Shown one piece after another: positions 51,165 to 58,778 of a stretch of DNA of 58,929 nucleotides; position 1 is the stretch's first letter; every line of letters starts with the position of its first letter. Location of the stretch: assembly GCA_004297445.1 (NCBI GenBank), contig SCUK01000067.1, forward strand, positions 1 to 58,929. Direction: 5' to 3'. A program made the translations under genes and the position numbers. Below the pieces are notes generated by a model. That model was not told the origin of the DNA and did not search any database. It saw only the letters and a list, made by a program, of their open reading frames with translations. This DNA comes from Anaerolineae bacterium. Lineage in GTDB: Bacteria; Chloroflexota; Anaerolineae; Anaerolineales; UBA11579.

Positions 51165-52193
51165 ATGCCAAAAGTTACGCAGACCAGTTCCCGTAAATTC
51201 GAACATATCCGCATTAATTTGGAAGAAAACGTGGCCTCCAGCCGCACCACCGGGCTGGAGCGTTTGCATTTTAATCACGAAGCGCTGCCGGAACTGGACC
51301 TGAACGCCGTGGACACCCGCGTGACGCTGTTCGGCAAGACGATGCGGTCACCCCTGTTCATCTCGTCCATGACTGGCGGCGCGCCGGAGGCCGGGCGCAT
51401 CAACCGCACACTGGCCGAAGCCGCACAGGCCGCCGGCGTGGGCATGGGGGTTGGCTCGCAGCGCGCCGCCATCGAAGAACCGGCGCTGGCAGAGACCTTC
51501 CAGGTGCGCAAGTACGCCCCGGACATCCTGCTGTTCGCCAACCTGGGCGCGGTGCAATTCAATTACGGCTATGGCATTGACCAATGCCGCGCGGCGGTGG
51601 AGATGATTGAAGCCGACGCGCTGATTCTGCATTTCAACGCCCTGCAGGAAGCGGTGCAACCCGAAGGCGACACCAACTGGGCCGGCCTGCTTAAGAAGGT
51701 GGAGGCAGTGTGCGAGGGGCTGGGCGTGCCGGTCATCGCCAAGGAAGTGGGCTGGGGCTTCAGCGGCGGCACCGCCAAACGGCTGTGGCAGGCCGGCGTG
51801 AGCGCGATTGACGTGGCCGGGGCGGGCGGCACGTCGTGGAGCCAGGTGGAGATGCACCGCGCCAAAACCGAATTCCAGCGCCAACTGGCGGGAGCTTTCA
51901 TAAATTGGGGCATTCCCACTGCCGAATCGATTCAGGACATCCGCAAGTATGTGCCGGGCTTCCCCATCCTGGCCTCCGGCGGGCTGCGCAGCGGCATGGA
52001 CATCGCCAAGTGCATCGCGCTGGGCGCAGAAGCGGGCGGCATGGCCGGGCCGTTCCTCAAGGCCGCCAACGTCTCGCTGGAAGCTACCGTCGAGTCGCTG
52101 CAACTGGTGGCGCGCGAAATCCAGATCTGCATGTTCGCCGCGGGCGCGGGGGACCTGAAAAAACTGCAAAACACGCTGCTGGTGGAACGGTGA
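51165..52193 (+). CDS. fni: Isopentenyl-diphosphate delta-isomerase, type 2 (FMN-dependent)
   Basis: 342 residues. Interconverts isopentenyl and dimethylallyl diphosphate using reduced FMN. Family motifs: [69 protein letters not shown] (metal and substrate site), and FMN-binding [11 protein letters not shown] and [10 protein letters not shown]. The stop overlaps the prenyl synthase start (GTGA, 52190-52193), so the two form an isoprenoid pair. Type 2 enzymes are typical of Chloroflexota, Firmicutes and archaea. Confidence 0.95.
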   Translation: MPKVTQTSSRKFEHIRINLEENVASSRTTGLERLHFNHEALPELDLNAVDTRVTLFGKTMRSPLFISSMTGGAPEAGRINRTLAEAAQAAGVGMGVGSQRAAIEEPALAETFQVRKYAPDILLFANLGAVQFNYGYGIDQCRAAVEMIEADALILHFNALQEAVQPEGDTNWAGLLKKVEAVCEGLGVPVIAKEVGWGFSGGTAKRLWQAGVSAIDVAGAGGTSWSQVEMHRAKTEFQRQLAGAFINWGIPTAESIQDIRKYVPGFPILASGGLRSGMDIAKCIALGAEAGGMAGPFLKAANVSLEATVESLQLVAREIQICMFAAGAGDLKKLQNTLLVER

Positions 52194-53227
52194 ACGCCGT
52201 CTATTCGCCGCCGGCGCTGTTTGAACAACACCAGGCCGAGATGCTCCCGGCCATTGAAACCGAATTGAAAGCCTGCGTGCAGGCCGCCTACGGCGCCGGG
52301 CTGGACGACTACGCCCACATGCTGGCCTACCACCTGGGCTGGGAGGGCGAAGGCCACGGACCCAAAGCGCAGGGCAAGCGCGTGCGGCCAATGATGGTGC
52401 TGTTGAGCGCCGCCGCTGCCGGCGGCGACTGGGCCCCCACCCTGCCCGCCGCCGCCGCCGTGGAACTGGTCCACAATTTTTCCCTGATTCATGACGACAT
52501 CCAGGATAACAGCCAACTGCGGCGCGGCCGCAAAACCCTTTGGGTGAAGTGGAACGTGGCGCAGGCCATCAACGCCGGGGACGCGCTGTTCGCGCTGGCG
52601 CACCTGGCGCTGAAGCGGTTGGACGGCCGCGTGCCGCCCGAGCGGGCGCTGGCCGCGCATCGCATCCTGCCGCAAGCCAGCCTGACGCTCACCCAGGGGC
52701 AGTACCTTGACCTGTCCTACGAGACGCGCCCCGACCTGACTCCCGCCGACTACTGGCCGATGATCAGCGGCAAGACCGGCGCGCTGCTGGCGGCCTGTGC
52801 CGAACTGGGCGCGGCGCTGGCCGGCGCACCCGCCGACCGGCTGGCCGATTACCGCCGCTTTGGCGAGCTGGTGGGGCTGGCCTTCCAGGTGTATGACGAT
52901 TTCCTCGGCATCTGGGGCGATGCCGCGCTGACGGGCAAGTCTGCGGAGAGCGATTTGCTGGCGGGCAAGAAGTCTTTGCCGGTGCTGTATGCGCTGGAAC
53001 AGGACGGCGCGTTTGCCGAGCGCTGGCGGCAGGGGCCGCTGGCCGCCGAGGACCTGCCCGCCATGACCCTGCAACTGGAAGTGGAGGGGGCGCGCGAATA
53101 TGTGCAGGCCGAAGCCGACCGCCTGACGCAGGAGGCGCTGGCGGCCCTCACCGCTGCCGGGCCGGAGACGGACGCCAGCCTGGCGCTGGAAGAACTGGCG
53201 CGGCGCTTGATTACAAGGAAGGCGTAG
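52190..53227 (+). CDS. Polyprenyl (geranylgeranyl/farnesyl-type) diphosphate synthase
   Basis: 345 residues from a GTG at 52190 that overlaps the fni stop. Condenses isopentenyl diphosphate with an allylic diphosphate. First Asp-rich motif DDIQD (D102-D106), the [15 protein letters not shown] motif before it, and the second motif [15 protein letters not shown] precedes it. Product length cannot be fixed from sequence alone. Together with fni it supplies prenyl chains for quinones, carotenoids or undecaprenyl carriers. Confidence 0.93.
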   Translation: MNAVYSPPALFEQHQAEMLPAIETELKACVQAAYGAGLDDYAHMLAYHLGWEGEGHGPKAQGKRVRPMMVLLSAAAAGGDWAPTLPAAAAVELVHNFSLIHDDIQDNSQLRRGRKTLWVKWNVAQAINAGDALFALAHLALKRLDGRVPPERALAAHRILPQASLTLTQGQYLDLSYETRPDLTPADYWPMISGKTGALLAACAELGAALAGAPADRLADYRRFGELVGLAFQVYDDFLGIWGDAALTGKSAESDLLAGKKSLPVLYALEQDGAFAERWRQGPLAAEDLPAMTLQLEVEGAREYVQAEADRLTQEALAALTAAGPETDASLALEELARRLITRKA

Positions 53228-53238
53228 AGGGGACAGGT

Positions 53239-53355
53239 GTGCCTTCGGCTGCAACAAATGTTGGAATGTCAATAATGGTTCTTGATATGGGAGAGGAGTT
53301 AAACATTAGTGGCCCCCTATGGGGTCTTCCGCCTGATCTAGAGGCACCTAAATGA
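53239..53355 (+). CDS. Possible 38-residue peptide overlapping the next membrane gene
   Basis: GTG-started frame ending in a TGA that overlaps the ATG of the 53352 gene (ATGA). Sequence has a Pro-rich end (GPLWGLPPDLEAPK). An internal ATG at 53287 preceded by no clear ribosome site would make it shorter. The overlap is the only support. Confidence 0.25.
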   Translation: MPSAATNVGMSIMVLDMGEELNISGPLWGLPPDLEAPK

Positions 53356-53615
53356 TAGCACCTGACATACCGTCGGTTGCATGGTGGTTATTCATGGTTT
53401 CTGGACCTTTGGTTATGGCTTACTTATTTTGGCTACATCCAAAGTATTTTGAAGATCTTGCCCTTAAGGAGATTGAGAAAGTTCCAGATTGGCATCCATT
53501 AATAATGTTCTACAAATGGTTTGCCAGGCCGCGAGTACTAATATGGTTCGGAAGAATTGCACCCATCTTAGTAATCTTGATAATCACTATAGGGTTTATA
53601 AGAGAAATGAATTGA
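53352..53615 (+). CDS. Small hypothetical membrane protein in an AT-rich island
   Basis: 87 residues with two hydrophobic helices: about 9-27 (VAWWLFMVSGPLVMAYLFWL) and about 66-83 (RIAPILVILIITIGFI). A charged middle holds HPKYFEDLALKEIEKVPDW. Base composition is clearly more AT-rich than the flanking genes, suggesting recent acquisition. No recognised family. Weak ribosome site (GAGGCACC). Confidence 0.5.
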   Translation: MIAPDIPSVAWWLFMVSGPLVMAYLFWLHPKYFEDLALKEIEKVPDWHPLIMFYKWFARPRVLIWFGRIAPILVILIITIGFIREMN

Positions 53616-53643
53616 GTACCACATAACTGGATCAGATAAACAT

Positions 53644-53814
53644 CTACCAGTTGATCTTCCCTTCATTGATAAGACTATCAACCCAGCGCATGATATACCC
53701 AGCAATAGGTAAGGCAAGTCTCGCGTAGTAATAAGCTGACAAATTCGTCTGAAAATAAGGGTCTATATACACGCATCTTGTGTCTTGAACCGCCGAAAAA
53801 AGATAGCGAGAAAT
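53644..53814 (-). pseudogene. Possible 5'-truncated small membrane-protein remnant
   Basis: A 56-codon open stretch on the minus strand (preceded by TAA, no ATG) reads like protein: VYIDPYFQTNLSAYYYARLA, then GYIMRWVDSLINEGKINW and a stop. Only alternative starts exist (GTG near 53772). Same AT-rich composition as the convergent gene at 53352. It could be the end of a lost gene or a short gene with an unusual start. Confidence 0.3.
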
Positions 53815-54056
53815 TTACAGGATTTGTTTTCTGAACCCGACCGACGCCCGCTTAACAATCTTCAATTCTCGCTTCCCCTCATGTCGCCGCCATGCTAACA
53901 TCTCTCATCTGGGGGTTTGCTTGGCATCTCATCTCTTCCATCTATCTTTTCTTTGCGTCTCTGAGTGGCTATCTTTATCCCCTATTTTGCGTGACATGGT
54001 TTTTGCCCGCATATACGCTTCATGGCCTCTCTAATATGGGCAACGGACCTGAATCA

Positions 54057-54139
54057 TTGGACAAAAAACGTCAAAATCGGACACAGAATCGGCCAGATTG
54101 GACAAACACCCCGCCAATTTGGACAAAACCGGCGGGAGG
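54057..54139. repeat. Four tandem 20-21-bp repeats (TTGGACAAA-type)
   Basis: TTGGACAAA at 54057, TCGGACACA at 54077, TTGGACAAA at 54098 and 54119: steps of 20, 21 and 21 bp, about two helical turns. A CCCGCC/GGCGGG hairpin surrounds the last copy. It lies about 85-165 bp upstream of the SDR gene at 54222. The rest of the 600-bp gap 53616-54221 shows no credible gene. Confidence 0.6.
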
Positions 54140-54221
54140 GGGTGTGGGGGGTTGTACAAGTTTTGGGAGTTTCACACCAACTGCGCCTACCTAACCCGGT
54201 TCGCATTACAATTTCCCTCCA

Positions 54222-55163
54222 ATGATTCTCGTCACCGGTGGAACCGGCTTCATCGGGCAGGTCCTCGTCCGCCATCTGGTGGAAGAAGGCCATACCGTCC
54301 GCACCCTGTTGCGCCCCGCGCCCGGCAACCCGCGCCTGCCGGCCGGCGTGCCGGTGCAGGTCGCCATCAGCAGCATCGACGATGCGCGCGGGATGCGCTC
54401 GGCGCTCACCGGCATTGAAACCGTCATCCACCTGGCGGGCAGCGAGTGGCGCGGCGCCCGCGCCGACCTGGACAGCGTGGAAGTGGCCGGGGCGCGCACT
54501 CTGGCCGCCGCCGCCGGCGAGGCCGGCGTGCGCCGCATCATCGCCATGAGCCACCTCGGCGCCGACCGCGCTTCCGCCTACCCGGTACTCAAGGCCAACG
54601 GCATCGCCGAGGAACTGCTGCGCAAAACCGGCCTGGACGTCACCATCGTGCGCGCCGCACCGGTCTTCGGCCCGGATGACCACTTCACCACCGCCATCGC
54701 CCGCATCCTGCACATCTTCCCGTTCGTCTTCCCCCTGCCGGGGCGCGGCCAGATGCTGCTCCAGCCGCTGTGGGTCGAAGACCTTGCTACCTGCCTTGCC
54801 TGGCTGCTGGAACGCCCCGAATCGGCCGGGCAGACCTACGAACTCGGCGGCCCGGAATTCCTCACGCTGGCGGACATCGTCAACCAGGTGATGGGCGCGG
54901 TGGGCGTGCGCCGCCGCTTCTGGCCGCTCTCGCCGGTCGTCATGCGTTACGCCGCCGTCTACCTGGAATATTTCTTCCCCGGCATCCCCACCTCCACCTA
55001 CTGGCTGGATTACTTTTCCGCCAGCCACACCACCGAAATCGACTCGGTCCCGCGCCAATTCGGCCTGCTGCCCGCCCGCCTGTCGCAGCGCCTCGGCCAC
55101 CTGCACGGCCAGCCCTGGGGACGCCGCGCCTGGCGCGACCTCTTTGTGCGTCCCCGCCAATAG
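54222..55163 (+). CDS. NAD(P)-binding atypical SDR (NDUFA9/NmrA-like)
   Basis: 313 residues. N-terminal Rossmann motif MILVTGGTGFIGQVLVRHL (GGTGFIG type). The segment VIHLAGSEWRGARADLDSVE, then IAMSHLGADRASAYPVLKANGIAEELLRKTGLDVTIVR, lacks the usual YxxxK and is typical of atypical SDRs that bind a nucleotide without classical catalysis. The C-terminus contains YLEYFFPGIPTSTYWLDYF. First gene of a likely operon; the GNAT gene begins 5 nt after its stop. Confidence 0.88.
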   Translation: MILVTGGTGFIGQVLVRHLVEEGHTVRTLLRPAPGNPRLPAGVPVQVAISSIDDARGMRSALTGIETVIHLAGSEWRGARADLDSVEVAGARTLAAAAGEAGVRRIIAMSHLGADRASAYPVLKANGIAEELLRKTGLDVTIVRAAPVFGPDDHFTTAIARILHIFPFVFPLPGRGQMLLQPLWVEDLATCLAWLLERPESAGQTYELGGPEFLTLADIVNQVMGAVGVRRRFWPLSPVVMRYAAVYLEYFFPGIPTSTYWLDYFSASHTTEIDSVPRQFGLLPARLSQRLGHLHGQPWGRRAWRDLFVRPRQ

Positions 55164-55168
55164 CCATC

Positions 55169-56059
55169 ATGGACGACCCCAACGCCCTCCCCATTCACGC
55201 CCTCTCCACCCCGGAAGACATGCTCGGCGTCATCGCCCTCATGGAGCAGATTTGGCCGGGCATTCAGCCTGTCCCCGACCATCTGCTGCTGACCGCGGCC
55301 CACAACGGCGGCCTGGTGCTGGGCGCCTATGAGGAGGACGCGCTGGTGGGTTTTGCCTTCGGCTTCCTCGGCCTGCACGGGCAGGGCGGCACGGCAGTGC
55401 TCAAGCACTGCTCGGACATGGTCGGCGTACTGCCTGCCTACCGCGACAAGGGTCTCGGGGCGCGCCTCAAACGTGCCCAGTGGCAACTGGTGCGCCAGCA
55501 GGGCATTGAGCTCATCACCTGGACGTATGACCCGCTGGAAAGCCGCAACGCCAGCCTCAACATCGCCCGGCTCGGCGCCATCGTCAAGACCTACCTGCCC
55601 AACCACTACGGCGAAATGACCGACGGCCTGAACGCCGGCCTGCCCTCCGACCGTTTCCTGGTGGAATGGTGGGTGAACTCGCCGCGGGTGCTGAAACGCC
55701 TGAGCGCGCAAGCCCGCCCGCGGCTCGACCTTGCCCATTTTCTTTCGGCGGGCACCGAGCCGATTAATACCACTGCGCTTAACGGCGGTGGCTGGCCGCG
55801 CCCCGCTGCCGATCGGCTGGATACGCTGGACGACCCGGCCACCCGCCCGCCGCTGGCGCTGTTCGAAATCCCTGCCGATTTCCGCGGCCTGCGGGCCGTC
55901 GACCCGGACCTGGCCCTCGAGTGGCGGCTGTATACCCGCGTCGCGTTCGACCTGTTCTTCAGTCACGGCTATCTGGTCACCGATGTCGTCTACCTGCCCG
56001 GCGCGTCGGCGCGCGTTTACTATGTGCTCAGCCAGGGCGACAGCACCCTGGGGATCTAG
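55169..56059 (+). CDS. GNAT-superfamily acyltransferase (COG3375-like)
   Basis: 296 residues from ATG 55169, placed just after the SDR stop. N-terminal part: MEQIWPGIQPVPDHLLLTAAHNGGLVLGAYEEDALVGFAFGFLG. The acyl-CoA loop is VLPAYRDKGLGARLKRAQW, then ITWTYDPLESRNASLNIARLGA. The second half is a divergent lobe ending DVVYLPGASARVYYVLSQGD. In several bacteria this GNAT type is encoded beside an N-succinylamino-acid racemase and succinylates D-amino acids. The menC-like gene follows after 2 nt, which supports that role by context. The acyl donor and acceptor are not proven. Confidence 0.82.
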   Translation: MDDPNALPIHALSTPEDMLGVIALMEQIWPGIQPVPDHLLLTAAHNGGLVLGAYEEDALVGFAFGFLGLHGQGGTAVLKHCSDMVGVLPAYRDKGLGARLKRAQWQLVRQQGIELITWTYDPLESRNASLNIARLGAIVKTYLPNHYGEMTDGLNAGLPSDRFLVEWWVNSPRVLKRLSAQARPRLDLAHFLSAGTEPINTTALNGGGWPRPAADRLDTLDDPATRPPLALFEIPADFRGLRAVDPDLALEWRLYTRVAFDLFFSHGYLVTDVVYLPGASARVYYVLSQGDSTLGI

Positions 56060-56061
56060 AG

Positions 56062-57165
56062 ATGAACATCGACCGCATCACCCTGCATCACCTCTCCATG
56101 CGGCTCAAATACCCCTTTGAGACCTCCTTTGGCCGCATCCAGCAGCGCGAGTGCATCCTGGTGCAGATACAGGCGGGCGGGCTGAGCGGCTGGGGCGAGT
56201 GCGTGGCCGACCGCGACCCGTGGTATTCGTCCGAAACCACCGGCACGGCGTGGCACATCCTGAAGGATCACCTCATCCCGCAGCTGGTGGGCAAATCCCT
56301 GCCAACCGCGGAGGAATTCCAGGCCGGCGCGGCCCGCATTCGTGGCAATGCCATGGCGAAAGCCAGCCTGGAGATGGCGCTGTGGGACCTGTGGGGGCAG
56401 GTGGAGGGCAAATCCGTCGCCCAACTTCTGGGCGGTGTCCGGAGCGCCGTCCCGGTGGGCGTGTCCATTGGTCTGCAACCCGATATAGCCGCCTTGCTGG
56501 ATGTCGTCGCCAAATTCGTGGCAGAAGGCTACGGTCGGGTGAAACTAAAGATTAAGCCGGGGCAGGATGTCCCGCTGGCTGCCGCGGTGCGCCGCGCCTA
56601 CCCGGATCTGCCCCTGCAGGTGGATGCCAACTCCGCCTACACGCTTGAGTCCGCCGCTGCCCTCCTGCCGCTGGATGACCTGGACCTGCTGCTCATCGAA
56701 CAGCCGCTGGCGGAAGACGACCTGTGGGACCACCGCCAGTTGCAGGCGCGCCTGCGCACGCCCATCTGCCTCGACGAAAGCATCACCAGTCCACGGCATG
56801 CCGCCCAGGCGCTGGAGATGAAGGCGGCGCGCATCATCAACATCAAGGCCGGGCGGGTGGGGGGACTCTCGCAGGCAGTACAGATACATGACCTGTGCAC
56901 GGCGGCCGGTGCGCCGGTGTGGTGCGGCGGGATGCTGGAAACCGGCGTCGGCCGCGCAAGCAACCTGGCCCTGGCCGCCCTGCCCGGCTTTACCCTCCCC
57001 GGCGACATTTCAGCGTCAGACCGCTATTACGAGCAGGACATCACCGAGCAGGGTTTCACCCTCAATCCGGAGAGCACGATTACCGTTCCCACGGCTCCCG
57101 GCCTTGGAATCACGGTTGATACTGCGGCCCTGGCTGGCGTCACGTTGGCGACCCTCAGGTTCTAA
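56062..57165 (+). CDS. MenC-like enolase-superfamily enzyme (o-succinylbenzoate synthase / N-succinylamino-acid racemase)
   Basis: 367 residues. Catalytic lysine pair K163-x-K165 (KIK), metal ligands D188 (DANSAY), E213 (IEQPL), D238 (LDES), and K262 (NIKAGRVGG). N-terminal capping domain with RLKYPFETSFGRIQQRE. Sequence alone rarely separates o-succinylbenzoate synthase (menaquinone pathway) from N-succinylamino-acid racemase. No other men genes are here and the neighbour is the GNAT partner typical of the racemase pathway, so racemase activity is my preferred inference. No desuccinylase gene is visible. Confidence 0.88.
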   Translation: MNIDRITLHHLSMRLKYPFETSFGRIQQRECILVQIQAGGLSGWGECVADRDPWYSSETTGTAWHILKDHLIPQLVGKSLPTAEEFQAGAARIRGNAMAKASLEMALWDLWGQVEGKSVAQLLGGVRSAVPVGVSIGLQPDIAALLDVVAKFVAEGYGRVKLKIKPGQDVPLAAAVRRAYPDLPLQVDANSAYTLESAAALLPLDDLDLLLIEQPLAEDDLWDHRQLQARLRTPICLDESITSPRHAAQALEMKAARIINIKAGRVGGLSQAVQIHDLCTAAGAPVWCGGMLETGVGRASNLALAALPGFTLPGDISASDRYYEQDITEQGFTLNPESTITVPTAPGLGITVDTAALAGVTLATLRF

Positions 57166-57217
57166 ACCCGTCATTCTGGCTGTCGCTCGCACTCACCACA
57201 CTCCTGATGTGCTGCCC

Positions 57218-57246
57218 GTAGGGGTCGAGCTAAGCTCGACCCCTAC
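57218..57246. repeat. Perfect inverted repeat downstream of the menC-like gene
   Basis: 13-bp arms GTAGGGGTCGAGC/GCTCGACCCCTAC around TAA. No T tract; looks like an intergenic palindrome similar in style to the one at 22046-22091. Confidence 0.6.
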
Positions 57247-57289
57247 ATCTCGGCCAACGAGTCCAAAAGAACCAAAGTTCTATTAACGG

Positions 57290-57309
57290 CCGCGAAAATT
57301 CGCGGTTTT
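57290..57309 (+). terminator. Short intrinsic terminator in the gap before the cyclase gene
   Basis: CCGCGAA-AA-TTCGCGG followed by TTTT; would end the SDR-GNAT-menC transcript. Confidence 0.7.
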
Positions 57310-57441
57310 CACAAACTTCCTGGCAGCGTTGGATGCTCCAACGTCTTCCTTTAAAACTGCCATGCGTCCTTGTTTGCGCGAATGGTGGGGCTACTATATA
57401 CTGACCCTAGGTTTTCGGCACGAGAGGACATTGCACGCGTA

Positions 57442-58074
57442 ATGCGAACGTACGACATCACGCTCACCATCTCGCCCGACCTGGTCGTGTGGCCGGAAGA
57501 CCCTCCGGTCGAACTTCAGCGCGTTTCCAGGATCGAGGATGGTGCGGTCTCCAACGTCACCCGCATGAATATGTCGGCGCATACCGGCACCCATATCGAC
57601 GCGCCTTACCATTTCCTGCGGGATGGACAGACCGTTGAAGACATCGACCTGGACCTGCTCATTGGCAGGGCGTATATGCTGCACCTGCCGGATGCCAACA
57701 AAGTCACGGCCGACATGCTGGAAAATTCGCCCATCCCGCCGCGCACCAAACGCATCCTGCTGAAAACCCGCAACTCCGACCTGTGGGCCAACCCCCGTCA
57801 TAAGTTCAAGAAAGACTATGTGCCGCTGGCGCCGGATGGCGCGCAATGGATGGTGGACCGCGGCGTGAAGCTCGTGGGCGTGGATTACCTCTCGGTGGCA
57901 GCGTTTGATGATGTGGTCACCACCCATGACATCCTGCTCTCGGCCGGCGTGGTCATCGTGGAGGGGCTGAGTCTGGCGGAAGTGTCGCAGGGCCGCTACA
58001 CGCTGTATTGCCTGCCGCTCAAACTGGCCGGCTCAGACGGCGCCCCCGCCCGCGCCATCCTCACCGGCGTGTAG
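57442..58074 (+). CDS. Cyclase-family metal hydrolase (kynurenine-formamidase-like)
   Basis: 210 residues from ATG 57442; an upstream ATG at 57370 would add an atypical head. The metal-binding signature HTGTHIDAPYH (H47, H51, D53, H57) is diagnostic of PF04199. Later VGVDYLSVAAFDD and VVIVEGLSLAEVSQGRYTLYCLPLKLAGSDGAPARAIL close the fold. Relatives hydrolyse N-formylkynurenine, isatin or other amide/lactam bonds. The substrate here is unknown. Separate transcription unit from menC. Its 3' end overlaps the convergent zinc-ribbon gene by 14 bp. Confidence 0.9.
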   Translation: MRTYDITLTISPDLVVWPEDPPVELQRVSRIEDGAVSNVTRMNMSAHTGTHIDAPYHFLRDGQTVEDIDLDLLIGRAYMLHLPDANKVTADMLENSPIPPRTKRILLKTRNSDLWANPRHKFKKDYVPLAPDGAQWMVDRGVKLVGVDYLSVAAFDDVVTTHDILLSAGVVIVEGLSLAEVSQGRYTLYCLPLKLAGSDGAPARAILTGV

Positions 58075-58273
58075 TTTTCTCACTGGCGGTACGTGATTCA
58101 ACCCCTTGTGGGCGTCTTCTCTTCAGATCTTCCCCCTTCAACTCATCGAAATTCAAATTCAAGTCGGAGCAGTCGAAGCGGTTACCACAGTTCGGGCAAC
58201 TCACCTTGCAGTTTTTCTCGTTCATGCGGCTGCCACAGCGGTCGCAAATCCATTCCCGTGTGGCAGCAGTCAT
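58061..58273 (-). CDS. Small zinc-ribbon protein
   Basis: 70 residues. Two CxxC knuckles: WICDRCGSRMNEKNCKVSCPNCGNRFDCSDLNLNFD, with extra Cys (KNCK, DCSD). The C-terminal half is basic (KRRRPQG, TTRR). Could bind nucleic acid or act as an adaptor; no function assigned. The start overlaps the stop of the DUF309 gene (ATGA, 58270-58273). Confidence 0.7.
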   Translation of the reverse strand: MTAATREWICDRCGSRMNEKNCKVSCPNCGNRFDCSDLNLNFDELKGEDLKRRRPQGVESRTASEKTTRR

Positions 58274-58713
58274 AACACCTCCACGGGCGGCACGCGCCGC
58301 ACCGGCTTCAACAGCGCCGGGTCAAACTCGGCCAGACCGTCCTTCCCCAGCCGTTGCGCTTCGGCGCGCGCGGCTTCCACATCTGCGCGCAGCGCGCCTA
58401 CATCCACCGTGCGGCAGTGGTCCGGCCACGGCGCCAGCCACACCTGGCTGCGCATGTACATCTTCATCGCGCCCTTCAGGTTGGCGCGTTCGATTTGCAG
58501 GTACATAACGCCCGCCTGCAATATGCCTTTGTACAGCCCGCGAATCACGCCCGGCTCTTTGATCCAGGCAGTTTCGAGGGCTTCGTGGGCGTGCCAGAAC
58601 TGGCGCTCATTGAACAGACGCAGGCCCTCTTCTGCGGCTTCTGGCAGGGTGCCGGGGCAGGCGGCGCGGATTTCCTCGGCGCTGGGGTTGAACTCTCGCA
58701 GGAACAGAGGCAT
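58270..58713 (-). CDS. DUF309 domain protein
   Basis: 147 residues from ATG 58713 (MPLFLREFNPSAEEI). Helical DUF309 fold with the signature GLRLFNERQFWHAHEALETAWIKEPG and LYKGILQAGVMYLQIERANLKGAMKMY. Function unknown in the whole family; the conserved His/Glu residues suggest a possible metal site. Upstream partner of the zinc-ribbon gene. A longer start at 58845 would run through a terminator and a tnpB relic and is rejected. Confidence 0.88.
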   Translation of the reverse strand: MPLFLREFNPSAEEIRAACPGTLPEAAEEGLRLFNERQFWHAHEALETAWIKEPGVIRGLYKGILQAGVMYLQIERANLKGAMKMYMRSQVWLAPWPDHCRTVDVGALRADVEAARAEAQRLGKDGLAEFDPALLKPVRRVPPVEVL

Positions 58714-58744
58714 GAACCCAGTATACACGCACGCCCAACCATGC

Positions 58745-58778
58745 CAAAGAAAAAATCCCGCCCAGTGAAGGCGGGATT
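58745..58778 (-). terminator. Intrinsic terminator between the tnpB relic and the DUF309 gene
   Basis: 9-bp stem AATCCCGCC/GGCGGGATT (58754-58762, 58770-58778) with a 7-nt loop, then TTTTTTC on the minus strand. Confidence 0.85.

Noticed and set aside
51836..52189. Long upstream extension of the prenyl synthase frame
   Set aside because: This part overlaps fni in another phase and has no prenyltransferase features; the GTG overlapping the fni stop is a better start.
54057..54139. CRISPR array
   Set aside because: Units are 20-21 bp with no separate spacers, only four copies, and no cas genes; a phased tandem repeat instead.
53892..54194. 100-codon plus-strand frame with a hydrophobic start
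   Set aside because: No ribosome site; its second half is just translation of the 21-bp repeat and a G-rich run, with Pro/Thr/Gly low complexity. I kept the repeat, not the gene.
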